Shown here: positions 1 to 10,880 of the stretch, in pieces
How the letters are laid out: every line of letters begins with the position of its first letter
How positions within the stretch are numbered: the stretch's first letter is position 1
Source of the DNA: Siphonodentalium dalli
Taxonomy: Eukaryota; Mollusca; Scaphopoda; Gadilida; Siphonodentaliidae
NCBI GenBank assembly: GCA_032622095.1
Contig: CP136061.1
Coordinates: 2,728,001 to 2,792,000 of the forward strand
Reading direction: 5' to 3'
Length of the DNA: 64,000 nucleotides
Position numbers and translations under genes: made by a program
Notes under the pieces: model-generated
What the model saw: the letters and a program-made list of their open reading frames with translations, nothing else
The model's database searches: none
Told to the model about the DNA's origin: nothing

Positions 1-115
1 ATACCTATAAGACACACATAAGGCCGTGGATATTGATAATCCATACCTATAAGACACATAAGCCACACATAAGGCCGGTGGATATTGATAATCCATACCT
101 ATAACACACACATAA
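1..115. repeat. 43-bp satellite, left fragment
   Basis: About 2.7 units of the 43-bp repeat that fills 361-3482, cut by the window edge. Each unit carries the landmarks GGCCGGTGGATATTGATAAT and CCATACCTATAAGACACAC. The last unit changes to TATAACACACACATAAG immediately before the 245-bp spacer. The same altered unit precedes the second spacer near 3466-3482, so both junctions descend from one event. Confidence 0.95.
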
Positions 116-360
116 GTCCGTTGTGAATTGTGGGGGTAATTATTGAACATGTTCTTGATATTCATTTGTTTATTAATATCTGTCTTGGTTCGGACTATAA
201 AATTGTCAACTTGTTTCAACATTATTGCAAATACATGCACACATCCGCTGTCATTTTTCTCGTTTATGTGAATGCTTGACAAGTTCAATGTTCCCGGTTC
301 AAACACTCTAAATTTTGCTTGTGTTTGGCCCTCACAGGCTCACACACAACCACATCATAT
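116..360. repeat. 245-bp spacer of the 43-bp satellite, copy 1
   Basis: Non-satellite block nearly identical to 3483-3727, with about three substitutions seen over 245 bp and no length difference. Both copies start with GTCCGTTGTGAATTGTGG and end with CATCATAT. On its right this copy runs straight back into 43-bp units (CTATAAGACACACATAAGG), whereas the second copy continues into unique DNA. No coding potential or terminal inverted repeat was recognised. Confidence 0.93.
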
Positions 361-3300
361 CTATAAGACACACATAAGGCCATTGGATATTGATAATCCA
401 TACCTATAAGACACACTACAGGCCGGTGGATATTGATAACCCATACCTATAAGACACACATAAGGCCGGTGGATATTGATAATCCACACATATAAGACAC
501 ACATACGGCCGGTGGATATTGATAATCCTTACATATAATACACACATAAGGCCGGTGGATATTGATAATCCATACCTATAAGACACACATAATGCCGTTG
601 GATATTGATAATCCATACCTATAAGACACACATAAGGCCGTGGATATTGACAATCCATACCTATAAGACACATAAGGCCGGTGGATATTGATAATCCATA
701 CATATAATACACACATAAGGCCGGTGGATATTGATAATCCATACATATAAGACACACATAAGGCCGGTGTATATTGATAATCCATACCTATAAGATATAC
801 ATAAGGCCGGTGGATATTGATAATCCATACATATAAGACACACATAAGGCCGTTGGATATTGATAATCCATACCTATAAGACACACTACAGGCCGGTGGA
901 TATTGATAATCCTTACATATAATACACACATAAGGCCGGTGGATATTGGTAATCCATACCTATAAGACACACATAATGCCGTTGGATATTGATATTGGAA
1001 TCCATACCTATAAGGCACACATAACGCCGGTGGATATTGATAATCCATACCTATAAGACATACATAAGGCCGGTGGATATTGATAATCCATACCTATAAG
1101 ACACACATAAGGCCGGTGGATATTGATAATCCATACCTATAAGACACACATAAGGCCGGTGGATATTGATAATCATACATATAAGACACACATAAGGCTG
1201 GTGGATATTTATAATCCATACCTATAAGACACACATAATGCCGTTGGATATTGATATTGGAATCCATACCTATAAGGCACACATAACGCCGGTGGATATT
1301 GATAATCCATACCTATAAGACACACATAAGGCCGGTGGATATTGATAATCCATACCTATAAGACACACATAAGGCCGTTGGATATTGATAATCCATACAT
1401 ATAAGACATACATAAGGCCGGTGGATATTGATAATCCATACATATAAGACACACATAAGGCCGTTGGATATTGATAATCCATACATATAAGACACACATA
1501 AGGCCGGTGGATATTGGTAATCCATACCTATAAGACACATATAAGGCCGGTGGATATTGGTAATCCATTCCTATAAGACACACATAAGGCCGTTGGATAT
1601 TGATAATCCATACCTACAAGACACACATAAGGCCGGTGGATATTGATAACCCATACCTATAAGACACACATAATGCCGGTGGATATTTATAATCCATACC
1701 TATAAGACACACATAAGGCCGGTGGATATTGGTAATCCATACCTATAAGACACACATAAGGCCGGTGGATATTGATAATCATACATATAAGACACACATA
1801 ATGCCGGTGGATATTTATAATCCATACCTATAAGACACACATGAGGCCGGTGGATATTGATAATCCATACCTATAAGACACACATAAGGCCGTTGGATAT
1901 TGATAATCCATACATATAAGACATACATAAGGCCGGTGGATATTGATAATCCATACATATAAGACACACATAAGGCCGTTGGATATTGATAATCCATACC
2001 TATAAGACACACATAAGGCCGGTGGATATTGGTAATCCATACCTATAAGACACATATAAGGCCGGTGGATATTGGTAATCCATTCCTATAAGACACACAT
2101 AAGGCCGTTGGATATTGATAATCCATACCTCCAAGACACACATAAGGCCGGTGGATATTGATAATCCATTCCTATAAGACACACATAAAGCCGGTGGATA
2201 TTGATAATCCATACCTATAAGACACACATAATGCCGGTTGATATTGATAATCCATGCCTATAATACACACATAAGGCCGGTGGATATTGATAATCCATAC
2301 CTATAAGACACACTACAGGCCGGTGGATATTGATAATCCATACATATACTACACACATAAGGCCGGTGGATATTGATAATCCATACATATAAGACACACA
2401 TAAGGCCGGTGTATATTGATAATCCATACCTATAAGATATACATAAGGCCGGTGGATATTGATAATCCATACATATAAGACACACATAAGGCCGTTGGAT
2501 ATTGATAATCCATACCTATAAGACACACTACAGGCCGGTGGATATTGATAATCCTTACATATAATACACACATAAGGCCGGTGGATATTGGTAATCCATA
2601 CCTATAAGACACACATAATGCCGTTGGATATTGATATTGGAATCCATACCTATAAGGCACACATAACGCCGGTGGATATTGATAATCCATACCTATAAGA
2701 CACACATCAGGCCGGTGGATATTGATAATCCATACCTATAAGACACACATAAGGCCGGTTGATATTGATAATCATACATATAATACACACATAAGGCCGG
2801 TGGATATTTATAATCCATACCTATAATACACACATGAGGCCGGTGGATATTGATAATCCATACCTATAAGACACACATACGGCCGGTGGATATTGATAGT
2901 CCATACATATAAGACACACATAAGGCCGTTGGATATTGATAATCCATACCTATAAGACACACATACGGCCGGTGGATATTGGTAATCCATACCTATAAGA
3001 CACACATAAGGCCGGTGGATATTGGTAATCCATACCTATAAGACACACATAAGGCCGTTGGATATTGATAATCCATACCTACAAGACACACATAAGGCCG
3101 GTGGATATTGATAATCCATTCCTATAAGACACACATAAAGCCGGTGGATATTGATAACCCATACCTATAAGACACACATAATGCCGGTAGGTATTGATAA
3201 TCCATGCCTATAATACACACATAAGGCCGGTGGATATTGATAATCCATACCTATAAGACACACTACAGGCCGGTGGATATTGATAATCCATACCTATAAG

Positions 3301-3482
3301 ACAGACATAAGGCCGGTGGATATTGATAATCAATATATATAATACACACATAAGGCCGGTGGATATTGATAATCCATACTTATAAGACACACATAATGCC
3401 GTTGGATATTGATAATCCATACCTATAAGCCACACATAAGGCCGGTGGATATTGATAATCCATACCTATAACACACACATAA
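361..3482. repeat. 43-bp tandem satellite array
   Basis: About 72 head-to-tail units of 43 bp. Common variants are CCGGTGG versus CCGTTGG, CATACCTATAAG versus CATACATATAAG, and a unit expanded by GATATTG (near 981, 1233 and 2624). Higher-order copies are visible at offsets of 515 bp (about 1313-1540 against 1828-2055) and 1,642 bp (about 788-1048 against 2430-2705). On the minus strand the frame rotates because 43 leaves remainder 1 on division by 3, giving overlapping 60-118-codon open frames. These stop whenever a unit places TAG of CTTATAGG in frame, so they are by-products of the repeat. Confidence 0.96.
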
Positions 3483-3727
3483 GTCCGTTGTGAATTGTGG
3501 AGGTAAATATTGAACATGTTCTTGATATTCATTTGTTTATTAATATCTGTCTTGGTTCGGACTATAAAATTGTCAACTTGTTTCAACATTATTGCAAATA
3601 CATGCACACATCCGCTGTCATTTTTCTCGTTTATGTGAATGCTTGACAAGTTCAATGTTCCCGGTTCAAACACTCTAAATTTTGCTTGTGTTTGGCCCTC
3701 ACAGGCTCACACACAACCTCATCATAT
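3483..3727. repeat. 245-bp spacer of the 43-bp satellite, copy 2
   Basis: Second copy of the spacer at 116-360, in the same orientation, 3,367 bp downstream. It closes the 43-bp array and leads into unique sequence (CACGTTATCAACG). Spacer plus array therefore form a compound 3.4-kb unit, of which this may be the last copy. Confidence 0.93.
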
Positions 3728-4737
3728 CACGTTATCAACGATTTCTCCGGAATGAATTCATTCTCAAATATTACGCAACAATGACCTCTTTAACCTCATA
3801 TTTTCACAGTAAGGAAACAGTATTCTCCCCACAGCAACCAGACGAGGAGAACTATTTTCCATTGTAACACGATGGAATACAAAACACAGTTTCAGTTACC
3901 CTCATTACAGGGATGATCCACCATATTGCCTCTCCATAATCTCATATAATCCACAGATTGTTCGCAGCTGGAACAGTACGACGTAATTAGGGTGAACACA
4001 TTATAGCCAGTGCCATTCCAATGTATACATCAGCGGACAAACACAACTTCGATAACAATTGACCGATAGACATATTGCCAACATGTTCACGCAATATTGT
4101 AGAAAGCTATCGTCGCGTCAGAACTAAAGTGTTCTCTCTCCATATTTTCATTTTTGTTGGAAATCGAGTTTAAAGTTTGGCCGCCCCCCCCCCCCGGTTC
4201 ACATGTTCTCATTCTGTTTTGTAAGATATTACACAGCAGGTATGATGGCTGGTGTAAAATACTATTATATGACGAGTCTCGAAACAAAACATATGATATC
4301 TTGGGTGCAATTACGAACTGGAGAAAGAACAATTTGTGGAAACTTTTCTGGGTTTGTTTTCGTGCTTAAGTGTTGTTCTTCAATCATATAAACTTGCAAA
4401 AATCCAAAATCACACCCCTTTCTGTGTTATTTTAATCAAGTTATTATCCTAGAAATAAGATGTTCACACCAAGGAGCGAGAAAGTAATATTGCCAACTAG
4501 TCACTTCGCTGGCGCTCTGTCAGGTTCGGGTTCCATTTTGTTCATTGATGGTCAGAGATATATTTTAGCACTGAAATTTATGTAATCACGTGGTACAAAA
4601 TAAATAGATTAATTGGTTCACAGTGGAGATAGAACAATACAAGACTGTCAAAAGTTATATTACGAAAACTCCATCATTACGGAATCAGTCGTTGGGCCAA
4701 TGAATGGTTCCAATATAACTCATCAATAGTTTGATAT
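3728..4737. other. Unique non-coding segment
   Basis: About 1 kb with no recognisable gene or repeat family. The only open frames are short, AT-rich and lack recognisable motifs. A run of 12 C lies at 4184-4195. It may be intronic or upstream DNA of the SRCR-containing gene, but no exon was identified here. Confidence 0.6.
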
Positions 4738-4800
4738 AGATCAACGATATAAACAGGGCACAAACATAACATTGAATTTATTGTATTATGCAGACAGTAA
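4738..4800. repeat. 61-bp minisatellite, outlying left unit
   Basis: One diverged unit of the minisatellite that continues at 6056. It shares ACATTGAATTTA and TATTATGCAGACAGTAA with the main units. Its last three bases, TAA at 4798-4800, are the left target-site duplication of the inserted transposon. Confidence 0.85.
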
Positions 4801-6055
4801 GGGTACGTTCATACGCTGGCAATATTGCACTGCAAACTGCAAAAATGCCAGCTGCAAAGGTTGTTTTGTTTTGTTTTGTTAGATGGCATTTTTGCCAGCT
4901 ACAGACTAGCTCGTGCTGGGTCGTGGTTGGTCGTCAACAATCAACGGTGATAAATGATAACGGCGTATACCTCTCTGTCGGTGGCTACAACACAAGGCCA
5001 CCAACAATAATTGATTGTGTCTGTACCGTCCTTGATACGATCGAATGGGATCAGCGTGTGTTCTCTGTGATTCTCATACACACTTAGTTATACACGTGTA
5101 ACGATCTCCGTTATATGAGGATATGATGATATGGTCTGATACAAAGAGTACCAAAAGTGATGCTTCCCGAGTCATAAATGTGGAGCAATAGGGGAGGTGG
5201 TGGCAGGACTCACTATGAGTATCCATGCATTCCTTCAAATGTGCTTACTTCAGTGAGCGTGTACAAATTCTCAATTGTTATCGAAATGGTCATGTATCAA
5301 TCAGAATGGCACATAGAGATATCACTCAATTCAGATAAAGTTGGGGTACGAATACGTGACAACACCATCTACCCAGACTGCGATATCGATGTAATTGTAG
5401 TGGTTTAAAAGTGACTGCTTGTGTCGTGGTGGTGGGGCGTGGTCTAACAGTAGGGATAATGGGATGTTAGTCTTTGGCATTGATAAAGCATGTATGGGCC
5501 TATATAATTATTCATGCAATTTGAATAACAATATATTGTGTGCTTTTGATTAACTTGTGTTACTATTTATTTGATTTCTTTGTTTTGTTTAACATCAGCA
5601 CCACGTCCCCCGTTGTTCTTAACTTATTGTTTTGCTTAACATGAAGTCCAACGAGTTTGTGACTAAAATTATTGGAATGACAAGTTTGGAGTTTGGGATG
5701 ATACTCAGGAAGATTTGAATTCGTCGGTTATCTTCGTTGCGCAAAGTGCGGACCCACCATCTCCTGTCTAGGTGACGTTTATTGTACTCATATATGAGCA
5801 GCATCCCAGCGAGATCGAGAGCTGGCCGTGGCGATATCACATTCCAACATGTCAAGGGACATTATTTTGACTGGCCTAAGAATACCAACACGCATCGTGT
5901 TCTAATAATTGCAAACAGCTCACCAATCACGCAAAACGGCTGTCGTTCATTGATCACTACTAACGCTGATTTGTTGACATTAATCCGTTTTGGCAATTTT
6001 GCAGCTGAAATTTTTGCAGTTTGCAGTGCAATATTGCCAGCGTATGAACGTACCC
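4801..6055. mobile_element. Non-autonomous PIF/Harbinger-like DNA transposon
   Basis: This 1,255-bp element has 58-bp terminal inverted repeats at 4801-4858 and 5998-6055. Both start GGGTACGTTCATACGCTGGC and differ at only two adjacent bases. It is flanked by TAA on both sides (4798-4800 and 6056-6058), a three-base duplication inside a 61-bp minisatellite unit. A TWA target and a TIR starting with G's fit the PIF/Harbinger superfamily; that assignment is inference. The interior has no transposase-length frame: the longest runs, about 150 codons or fewer, lack recognisable DDE motifs and partly read the TIR. A second inverted pair (GCAAAAATGCCA near 4838-4850 against TGGCATTTTTGC near 4884-4895) adds a subterminal hairpin. 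It is probably mobilised in trans. Confidence 0.85.
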
Positions 6056-6611
6056 TAAGCCTGCACAACGGTATACTCCGGGCATCAACATTGAATTTAA
6101 TATATTATGCAGACAGTACTGCAATGATGTACATCGATATACGCCGGGCATCAGCATTCCATTTATTACATTTCTGCAAGAATGTACTTCTATATACACC
6201 GGGCATCAACATTGAATTTAATATAGTATGCGGACAGTAACTCTATACATCGATATACACCGGGTATCAACATTGCATTTAATATATTATGCAGACAGTA
6301 ACTTTATACATCGATATACACCGGGCATCAACATTGAATTTAATATATTATGCAGACAGTAACTCTATACATCGATATACACCGGGTATCAACATTGAAT
6401 TTAATATATTATGCAGACACTAACTCTATACATCGATATACACCGGGTATCAACATTGAATTTAATATATTATGCAGACAGTAACTTTATACATCGATAT
6501 ACACCGGGCATCAACATTGAATTTAATATATTATGCAGACAGTAACTCTATACATCGATATACACCGGGCATCAACATTGAATTTAATATATTATGCAGA
6601 CAGTAACTCTA
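6056..6611. repeat. 61-bp minisatellite array
   Basis: About nine units with a period of exactly 61 bp; the GCAGACAGTA landmark ends at 6118, 6239, 6300, 6361, 6422, 6483, 6544 and 6605. Other landmarks are TACATCGATATACACCGGG and CATCAACATTGAATTTAAT. The unit at about 6119-6180 is diverged, and the one ending at 6422 reads GCAGACACTA. The array ends about 70 bp before the SRCR exon, so it lies in the preceding intron. With 4738-4800 it shows that the transposon landed in an existing array. Confidence 0.95.
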
Positions 6612-6664
6612 GTTCACATGAGGTCGTAACTGCGACACATCGAGTGACGTCGACCAATTGATGT

Positions 6665-6680
6665 GTTTTATCAGTTGCAG
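6665..6680 (+). other. Splice acceptor of the SRCR exon
   Basis: The sequence GTTTTATCAGTTGCAG ends in AG directly before the first split codon. It has a modest pyrimidine-rich stretch. Using it gives a phase 1 start that places IRLVGG, the usual first strand of an SRCR domain, two codons in. Confidence 0.8.
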
Positions 6681-6980
6681 AAAACATTCGCCTGGTTGGT
6701 GGATCAATAATAACATCTGGTCGAGTTGAGGTGTATATGAACGGTCAATGGGGAACAGTGTGCGACCAAAGATGGGATGACTCTGATGCATCTGTCGTGT
6801 GCAAGATGCTGGGATTTCGAGGAGGCATCGCCAGACGGTCAGCAACCTACGGACGAGGTACGGGACCTATCTGGATGAGAGACGTCGCGTGTACCGGGGA
6901 GGAGGCTGCAATATGGAATTGCTCCCATTCGCGGACATTCATCTGTAACCACTATAAGGACGCTGGAGTTGACTGCCAGG
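6681..6980 (+). CDS. SRCR domain exon of an unidentified gene (partial)
   Basis: One 300-bp internal exon encodes a complete SRCR domain of about 100 residues, an extracellular disulfide-bonded fold found in scavenger receptors, secreted immune proteins and adhesion proteins. The frame begins IRLVGG and passes through GRVEVYMNGQWGTVC, RWDDSDASVVCKMLGF, GPIWMRDVAC, AAIWNCSH and DAGVDC, matching the family's block order. It is bounded by a TTGCAG acceptor and a GTGAGT donor, with one base of a split codon on each side, so it is a symmetrical phase 1-1 exon. Only six cysteines are present. Compared with eight-cysteine group B domains, the early cysteine before SGR is Thr and the one after LG is Phe; these two normally pair with each other. 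No other exon, signal peptide or membrane segment was found, so the parent gene is unknown. An isolated decayed exon cannot be excluded, though the frame is intact. Confidence 0.9.
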
Positions 6981-6986
6981 GTGAGT
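6981..6986 (+). other. Splice donor of the SRCR exon
   Basis: GTGAGT follows GACTGCCAGG, a near-consensus donor. It ends the exon in phase 1, one base after the codon for Gln that follows the last conserved cysteine. Reading through instead gives EYNM and a stop within 20 bases, which supports splicing here. Confidence 0.85.
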
Positions 6987-7169
6987 ACAATATGTAACAG
7001 TTGGGTAGAAGCTTGTATGTGTTATTTGGATCGTGTTGAAGAGCCCCGTGGCCCGTGTTGATACGAGTGAAACACGAATGTAATAAATGTAATATGGTGT
7101 CAGTGGCTGTGTTGAATGGATTTGATGCTGGTTGTTAAAATTGTTGCCAGGAATATAATTTCGGGAGAC

Positions 7170-7930
7170 TATAGAATTGAACGGTGTCCGTCCGTCTGTT
7201 CGAACCGGGCGTCAGTTCGTTCGGTTCGCATTTGGGTTTGGTCAGACCATTTTGACAGAGTTATGCCCCTTTTTCGACTTGGAAATTGCCGATTATTTTG
7301 TTTTCGAGATGTTAACTTGAATAGTATTCGACATAATGTAATGAAACTTGGTATGGGTCACGATCGAGTTCAAATTGTTATCCGGTCCGACGATTTCTGG
7401 CGGAGTTATTGCCCATGTTCGCCTTAGAATTTGCTGACTATTTTGTAGTCCGGATGATAACTCAACTTAATATGATTATCCGATTACTGAAATTTAATAT
7501 GTGGATTGATACAGGTCAGTTTCTAATTATGGCTCGCTCTGAATAGTACTGACGTAGTTATGCCTCTTGTTTGGCTATACTTTGCCGATTAGTTTGTTGT
7601 CCGGATGTTAACATGAATTATAGTATTTGACAGCATTTGATGAAATATGGTATTATTTGTCCTTCATATCAGAAAGTTCCGACCAAGTTTGGATTTGGAT
7701 TCTATCCAACATTTGAACTTTGATTCGATCCGACAATTTTTGGCAGAGTTTTGTCACTTATCAACTTTTTATGCGGATAATAACACATTGTGATGTTATG
7801 ATTGCATGGATAGCTATCAAATTAATATGAGTATGTGGATTAATAACATGGACATACAGGTCAAATTCGAATTTTGGTTCAGTCCGACCTTTTATGATGG
7901 AGCTATGCCCATTTTTCAAATTTGAATATC
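7170..7930. repeat. Decayed tandem repeat of about 150 bp
   Basis: Roughly five strongly diverged units are marked by GAGTTATGCCC-like blocks near 7257, 7402, 7553, 7744 and 7900. Most are followed by variants of TTGCCGATTATTTTGT and GATGTTAACTTGAA. Spacing is about 145-190 bp, with insertions and deletions. A 103-codon frame at 7116-7427 lies over this repeat and has no protein-like features. Similar GTTATGCCC-rich repeats are, from memory, common in molluscan genomes; that family link is not verified. Confidence 0.6.
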
Positions 7931-7944
7931 CAACTAAATTTTCT

Positions 7945-8276
7945 TGACCAATTAAAGTAAATGTGCCATCATATCAAATACCGATACCTTATTACGACAA
8001 TTTCTCAAAAAGGAAAAAAAAACTAAGTAAATATTTCTCGCGCTACCTGTATTTATACAATTAAGCCTCAGTTGATCGATTGATTGATTGAAGTTTAATG
8101 TCGCTTTTATCAACTAAGGCTATATCACGCCAGTTTTAGTGGTGGAGGAAATCCGTACACTTAATATGCCGTGCAGAACTCCGGGCTCTATATTCCCAGT
8201 TTCATATATAAGATTGGTTAAATTAGTAATATAGTGGTAGGTATGTGATTATGAAGAATAATGATACCCATTATTT
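7945..8276. repeat. Segmental duplication, copy A
   Basis: Similar to 8812-9055 joined to 9388-9500. Shared landmarks are TTATTACGACAATTT/GTATTACGACAATTT, TCTCGCGCTACC, TATTTATACAATTA, GTGGTGGAGGAAATCCG and ATATGCCGTGCAGAACTCCG. Relative to copy B, about 335 bp are missing at ACACTTA|ATATGCC near 8184, removing the tRNA-like head of the SINE and adjoining sequence. Confidence 0.82.
8070..8185 (-). mobile_element. Truncated SINE (3' part only)
   Basis: Minus-strand remnant of the SINE at 8950-9263. It keeps the body around 8130-8160 (complement of GTTTTAGTGGTGGAGGAAAT) and the TTGA-type tail near 8074-8092, but lacks the tRNA-like head. It lies inside segmental duplication copy A. Confidence 0.65.
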
Positions 8277-8800
8277 AAAAAGGGTTACAAAGTTACATTT
8301 GCAAGTCGTTTCAAAAATGCGACGTGTTTTCGCGGTTACGGTTACAAATGATTGGCAGAGAATAACTCCAACTAGAAAAATGAAAATAGTTCACCTATCC
8401 TTGTTAAAAAAGGGTTACAAAGTTACATTTGCAAGTCGTTTCAAAAATGCCACGTGTTTTCGCGGTTACGGTTACAAATGATTAGCAGAGAATAACTCCA
8501 ACTAGAAAAATGGAAATATTTCACCCATCCTTGTTAAAAAAGGGTTACAAATTACATTTGCAAGTCGTTTCAAAAATGCGACGTGTTTTCGCGATTATGA
8601 TTTAAAATGATTAGCAGAGAATAACTCCAACTAGAAAAATGAAAATATTTCACCTATCCTTGTTAAAAAAGGGTTACAAAGTTACATTTGCAAGTCGTTT
8701 CAAAAATGCGACGTGTTTTCGCGGTTACGGTTACAAATGATTAGCAGAGAATAACTCCAACTAGAAAAATGAAAATAGTTCACCTATCCTAAATGTTGAT
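8265..8800. repeat. 130-bp tandem repeat, four copies
   Basis: Four units start AGGGTTACAAAGTTACATTT at 8281, 8411, 8541 and 8670, giving periods of 130, 130 and 129 bp. Each contains TGCAAGTCGTTTCAAAAATG, a GACGTGTTTTCGCG segment (CCACGTG in the second) and AATAACTCCAACTAGAAAAA. The array sits between the two copies of the segmental duplication. The 78-codon frame at 8245-8481 is repeat-derived. Confidence 0.95.
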
Positions 8801-8811
8801 TAAATGTTGTT

Positions 8812-9500
8812 GACGAATTAAAGTAGCTGTGCTATCACATCAAGTACCGTTACCGTATTACGACAATTTTTTCAAAAAGCGAAAAAATAATATAAACAAA
8901 TAAATAAATTGTTCTCGCGCTACCGGTATTTATACAATTACGCCTCAGTTGATCGATTGATTGATTGATTGAGGTTTAATGTCGCTTTCATCAACTAAGG
9001 CCATATCACGACATTGCCAGTTTTAGTGGTGGAGGAAATCCGCACACTTACGGATAATATAAGTGTGATTTCAATGGCTGGTTAACAACTCGACCATGGG
9101 CGGCAACCACCGGCAATCGGCGAGTAAATGGCAACTCTACCATATAACGATTTCGAGTTACAAAGTCCACTATGAAAACATGTGAATTTGAACCCTTATC
9201 GCCATCACTGAAGGGCGAATAGCTTTGGATTTTACCCCTTACCGACTGAGCCACCGAGGCCCCTTAAGCATAAGTATGTGGCAAATACATTTAACTGAAT
9301 TGATAACAACACAGACAATACAGTAATTTTGTTAGATTTTGGGATCTTACAGAAGATGTCACTGGGTATGGATACTATCCAATGGATATGCCGTGCAGAA
9401 CTCCGGGGCTCTATATTCCCAGTTTCATATATAAGATTGGTCAAATTAGAAATATAGTGGTATGTAAGTGATTATGAAGAATATAGATACGCATTACGGA
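8812..9500. repeat. Segmental duplication, copy B
   Basis: Longer partner of 7945-8276. The left part (8812-9055) and right part (9388-9500) match copy A, and the middle contains the full-length SINE plus about 120 bp of other sequence. The two copies bracket the 130-bp array, so the whole block may have arisen by duplication followed by a deletion in copy A. Confidence 0.8.
8950..9263 (-). mobile_element. tRNA-derived SINE with TTGA tail
   Basis: Read on the minus strand, the element starts at 9263 with GGGGCCTCGGTGGCTCAGTC, which holds a box A-like TGGCTCAGTCGG. A box B-like GGGTTCAAATTC follows at about 9184-9195; together they form an internal RNA polymerase III promoter. A body with GGATTTCCTCCACCACTAAA follows, then a tail of four-base repeats (GATTGATTGATTGA on the plus strand at 8954-8974). 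Its length of about 315 bp suits a SINE. Such elements encode no protein and depend on a partner LINE for reverse transcription. The head is not a functional tRNA. Confidence 0.72.
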
Positions 9501-10569
9501 ACTGTGTAATCCAGCTACGCGTACTAAACATGTGTTAAAACATATTCAAAAGGTGGGTAAGAATTTCGATTCAAAAATGTGTTGCTGTATACTATACATG
9601 TATGGTTATATTTAGTGTCTATGTTTTGTACCGGTATACTTTGATACATGTAACTTGGCAGCAGGTCACGTCACCTGTTTGCTTATTTACATACCTTTAA
9701 ATGCCGCCTGAACTTAAGATATAAATCTTTGTGAACCCAGGCAGCGCATACACATGTTAGTATGTATATATAATATGCATCATAGCTCGTGCGCATGCTT
9801 ACATTAGTTTATGTCGTTCAAAAGGGATAACTCAGTTTGAAAGTTTAATATGAGACACAGCTACCTCCCATGATATATCAAATTCCCTCTTCATATATCG
9901 TATGTCAGACAAGTTACCTTTTGATAGCAATAACAATTGACCAGACAACAATTTATTACACGCTTGTTCCTAGAAATACAGTGTTATTGCTGTTCCATAT
10001 TTACAAATCCGTATGGAACGTACTTTCCATACGCATCTCGTTTACGTAAAATGACGTACATGCCGTTCGGCTCAAACATGAAACGGGAACTATTTAAATA
10101 AAAGAATCATGAACATAAATAAATCTTTAATCCTGTATTTTTAATGCACGGATTCTAGGACGCGAACCGTGTAATAAACACAGAACGACACGATGTGTAA
10201 ATGGGTAATCACATTTTGCCAAGGTAAAACGATCTCGAAACTGTTGGGCTTAACCAACATTAGTATTGATATCATTATCACAACCAAAGAGGAAGTAAAT
10301 ACACATTCAAGACATAATATAGTTCCATTCTAAATGTGTCTTTTCGTGCTAACAAAAGTGTTCTGCCATGCTTATCTCACAGTCAGCACTAAATAGCCCA
10401 ACACGAATTGAATATCATAATTATATTCTAATTAACATAATAATAAACTTCCAGCATTGACATCGTTATCACTGCGCTAAGCTCTTATATCAATGTGTGT
10501 GCCGATAATACACGTGTATCTTACTAAATAATATTAGGCCGGATTTAGGGCCTACTTATGTGATAAATG

Positions 10570-10631
10570 TTACATGCGTTGACATGGTAGTGTTCACATG
10601 TATATGCGTTGACATGGTAGTGTTCACATTT
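10570..10631. repeat. 30-bp direct duplication
   Basis: Two copies of ATGCGTTGACATGGTAGTGT with the following TCACAT start at 10574 and 10604. The copies look identical over about 26 bp. Confidence 0.9.
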
Positions 10632-10764
10632 GCCTGTGACCCTTTGTCTGGTTATTTCTATTTATTTAATTGAGCTATTTCACTTCATTCAAATCACTCT
10701 CAGAATATCGGACTATGGAATAATTTTGTCTGTATTCGCAATGTATATTTTAAACCAGGGGACC

Positions 10765-10880
10765 ATCCGTCCGTTTGACTATTGAACCTTCTGACAATTA
10801 AATTTCCCAACAATTGAACCTTCCGATTAACGGACCTTCGGAATATCAAGCCGTCGGTCAAACGCTCCGGTAATTGTTCT
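10765..10880. repeat. Degenerate minisatellite of about 16 bp
   Basis: On the minus strand, segments such as TAATCGGAAGGTTCAAT, TGTTGGGAAATTTAAT and TGTCAGAAGGTTCAAT follow each other with a period of 16-17 bp. The block is bordered by the inverted pair CCGTCCGTTTGAC and GTCAAACGCTCCGG. Confidence 0.55.

Noticed and set aside
416-3435. Many overlapping minus-strand frames of 60-118 codons with repeated MCLIGMDYQYPPALC-like sequence
   Set aside because: They are the three frames of the 43-bp unit read in rotation; start and stop positions depend only on single-base unit variants.
5782-6240. 152-codon plus-strand frame
   Set aside because: It reads out of the transposon interior through its right TIR into the 61-bp minisatellite, so it spans an insertion boundary and cannot be an old gene.
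6609-6845. 78-codon minus-strand frame
   Set aside because: Antisense shadow of the SRCR exon.
8245-8481. 78-codon frame
   Set aside because: Lies in the 130-bp tandem repeat, and the translation repeats with the unit.
9183-9263. Functional tRNA gene on the minus strand
   Set aside because: Box A and box B-like motifs are present, but no acceptor stem pairing or anticodon arm could be drawn, and the sequence continues into a SINE body with a TTGA tail.
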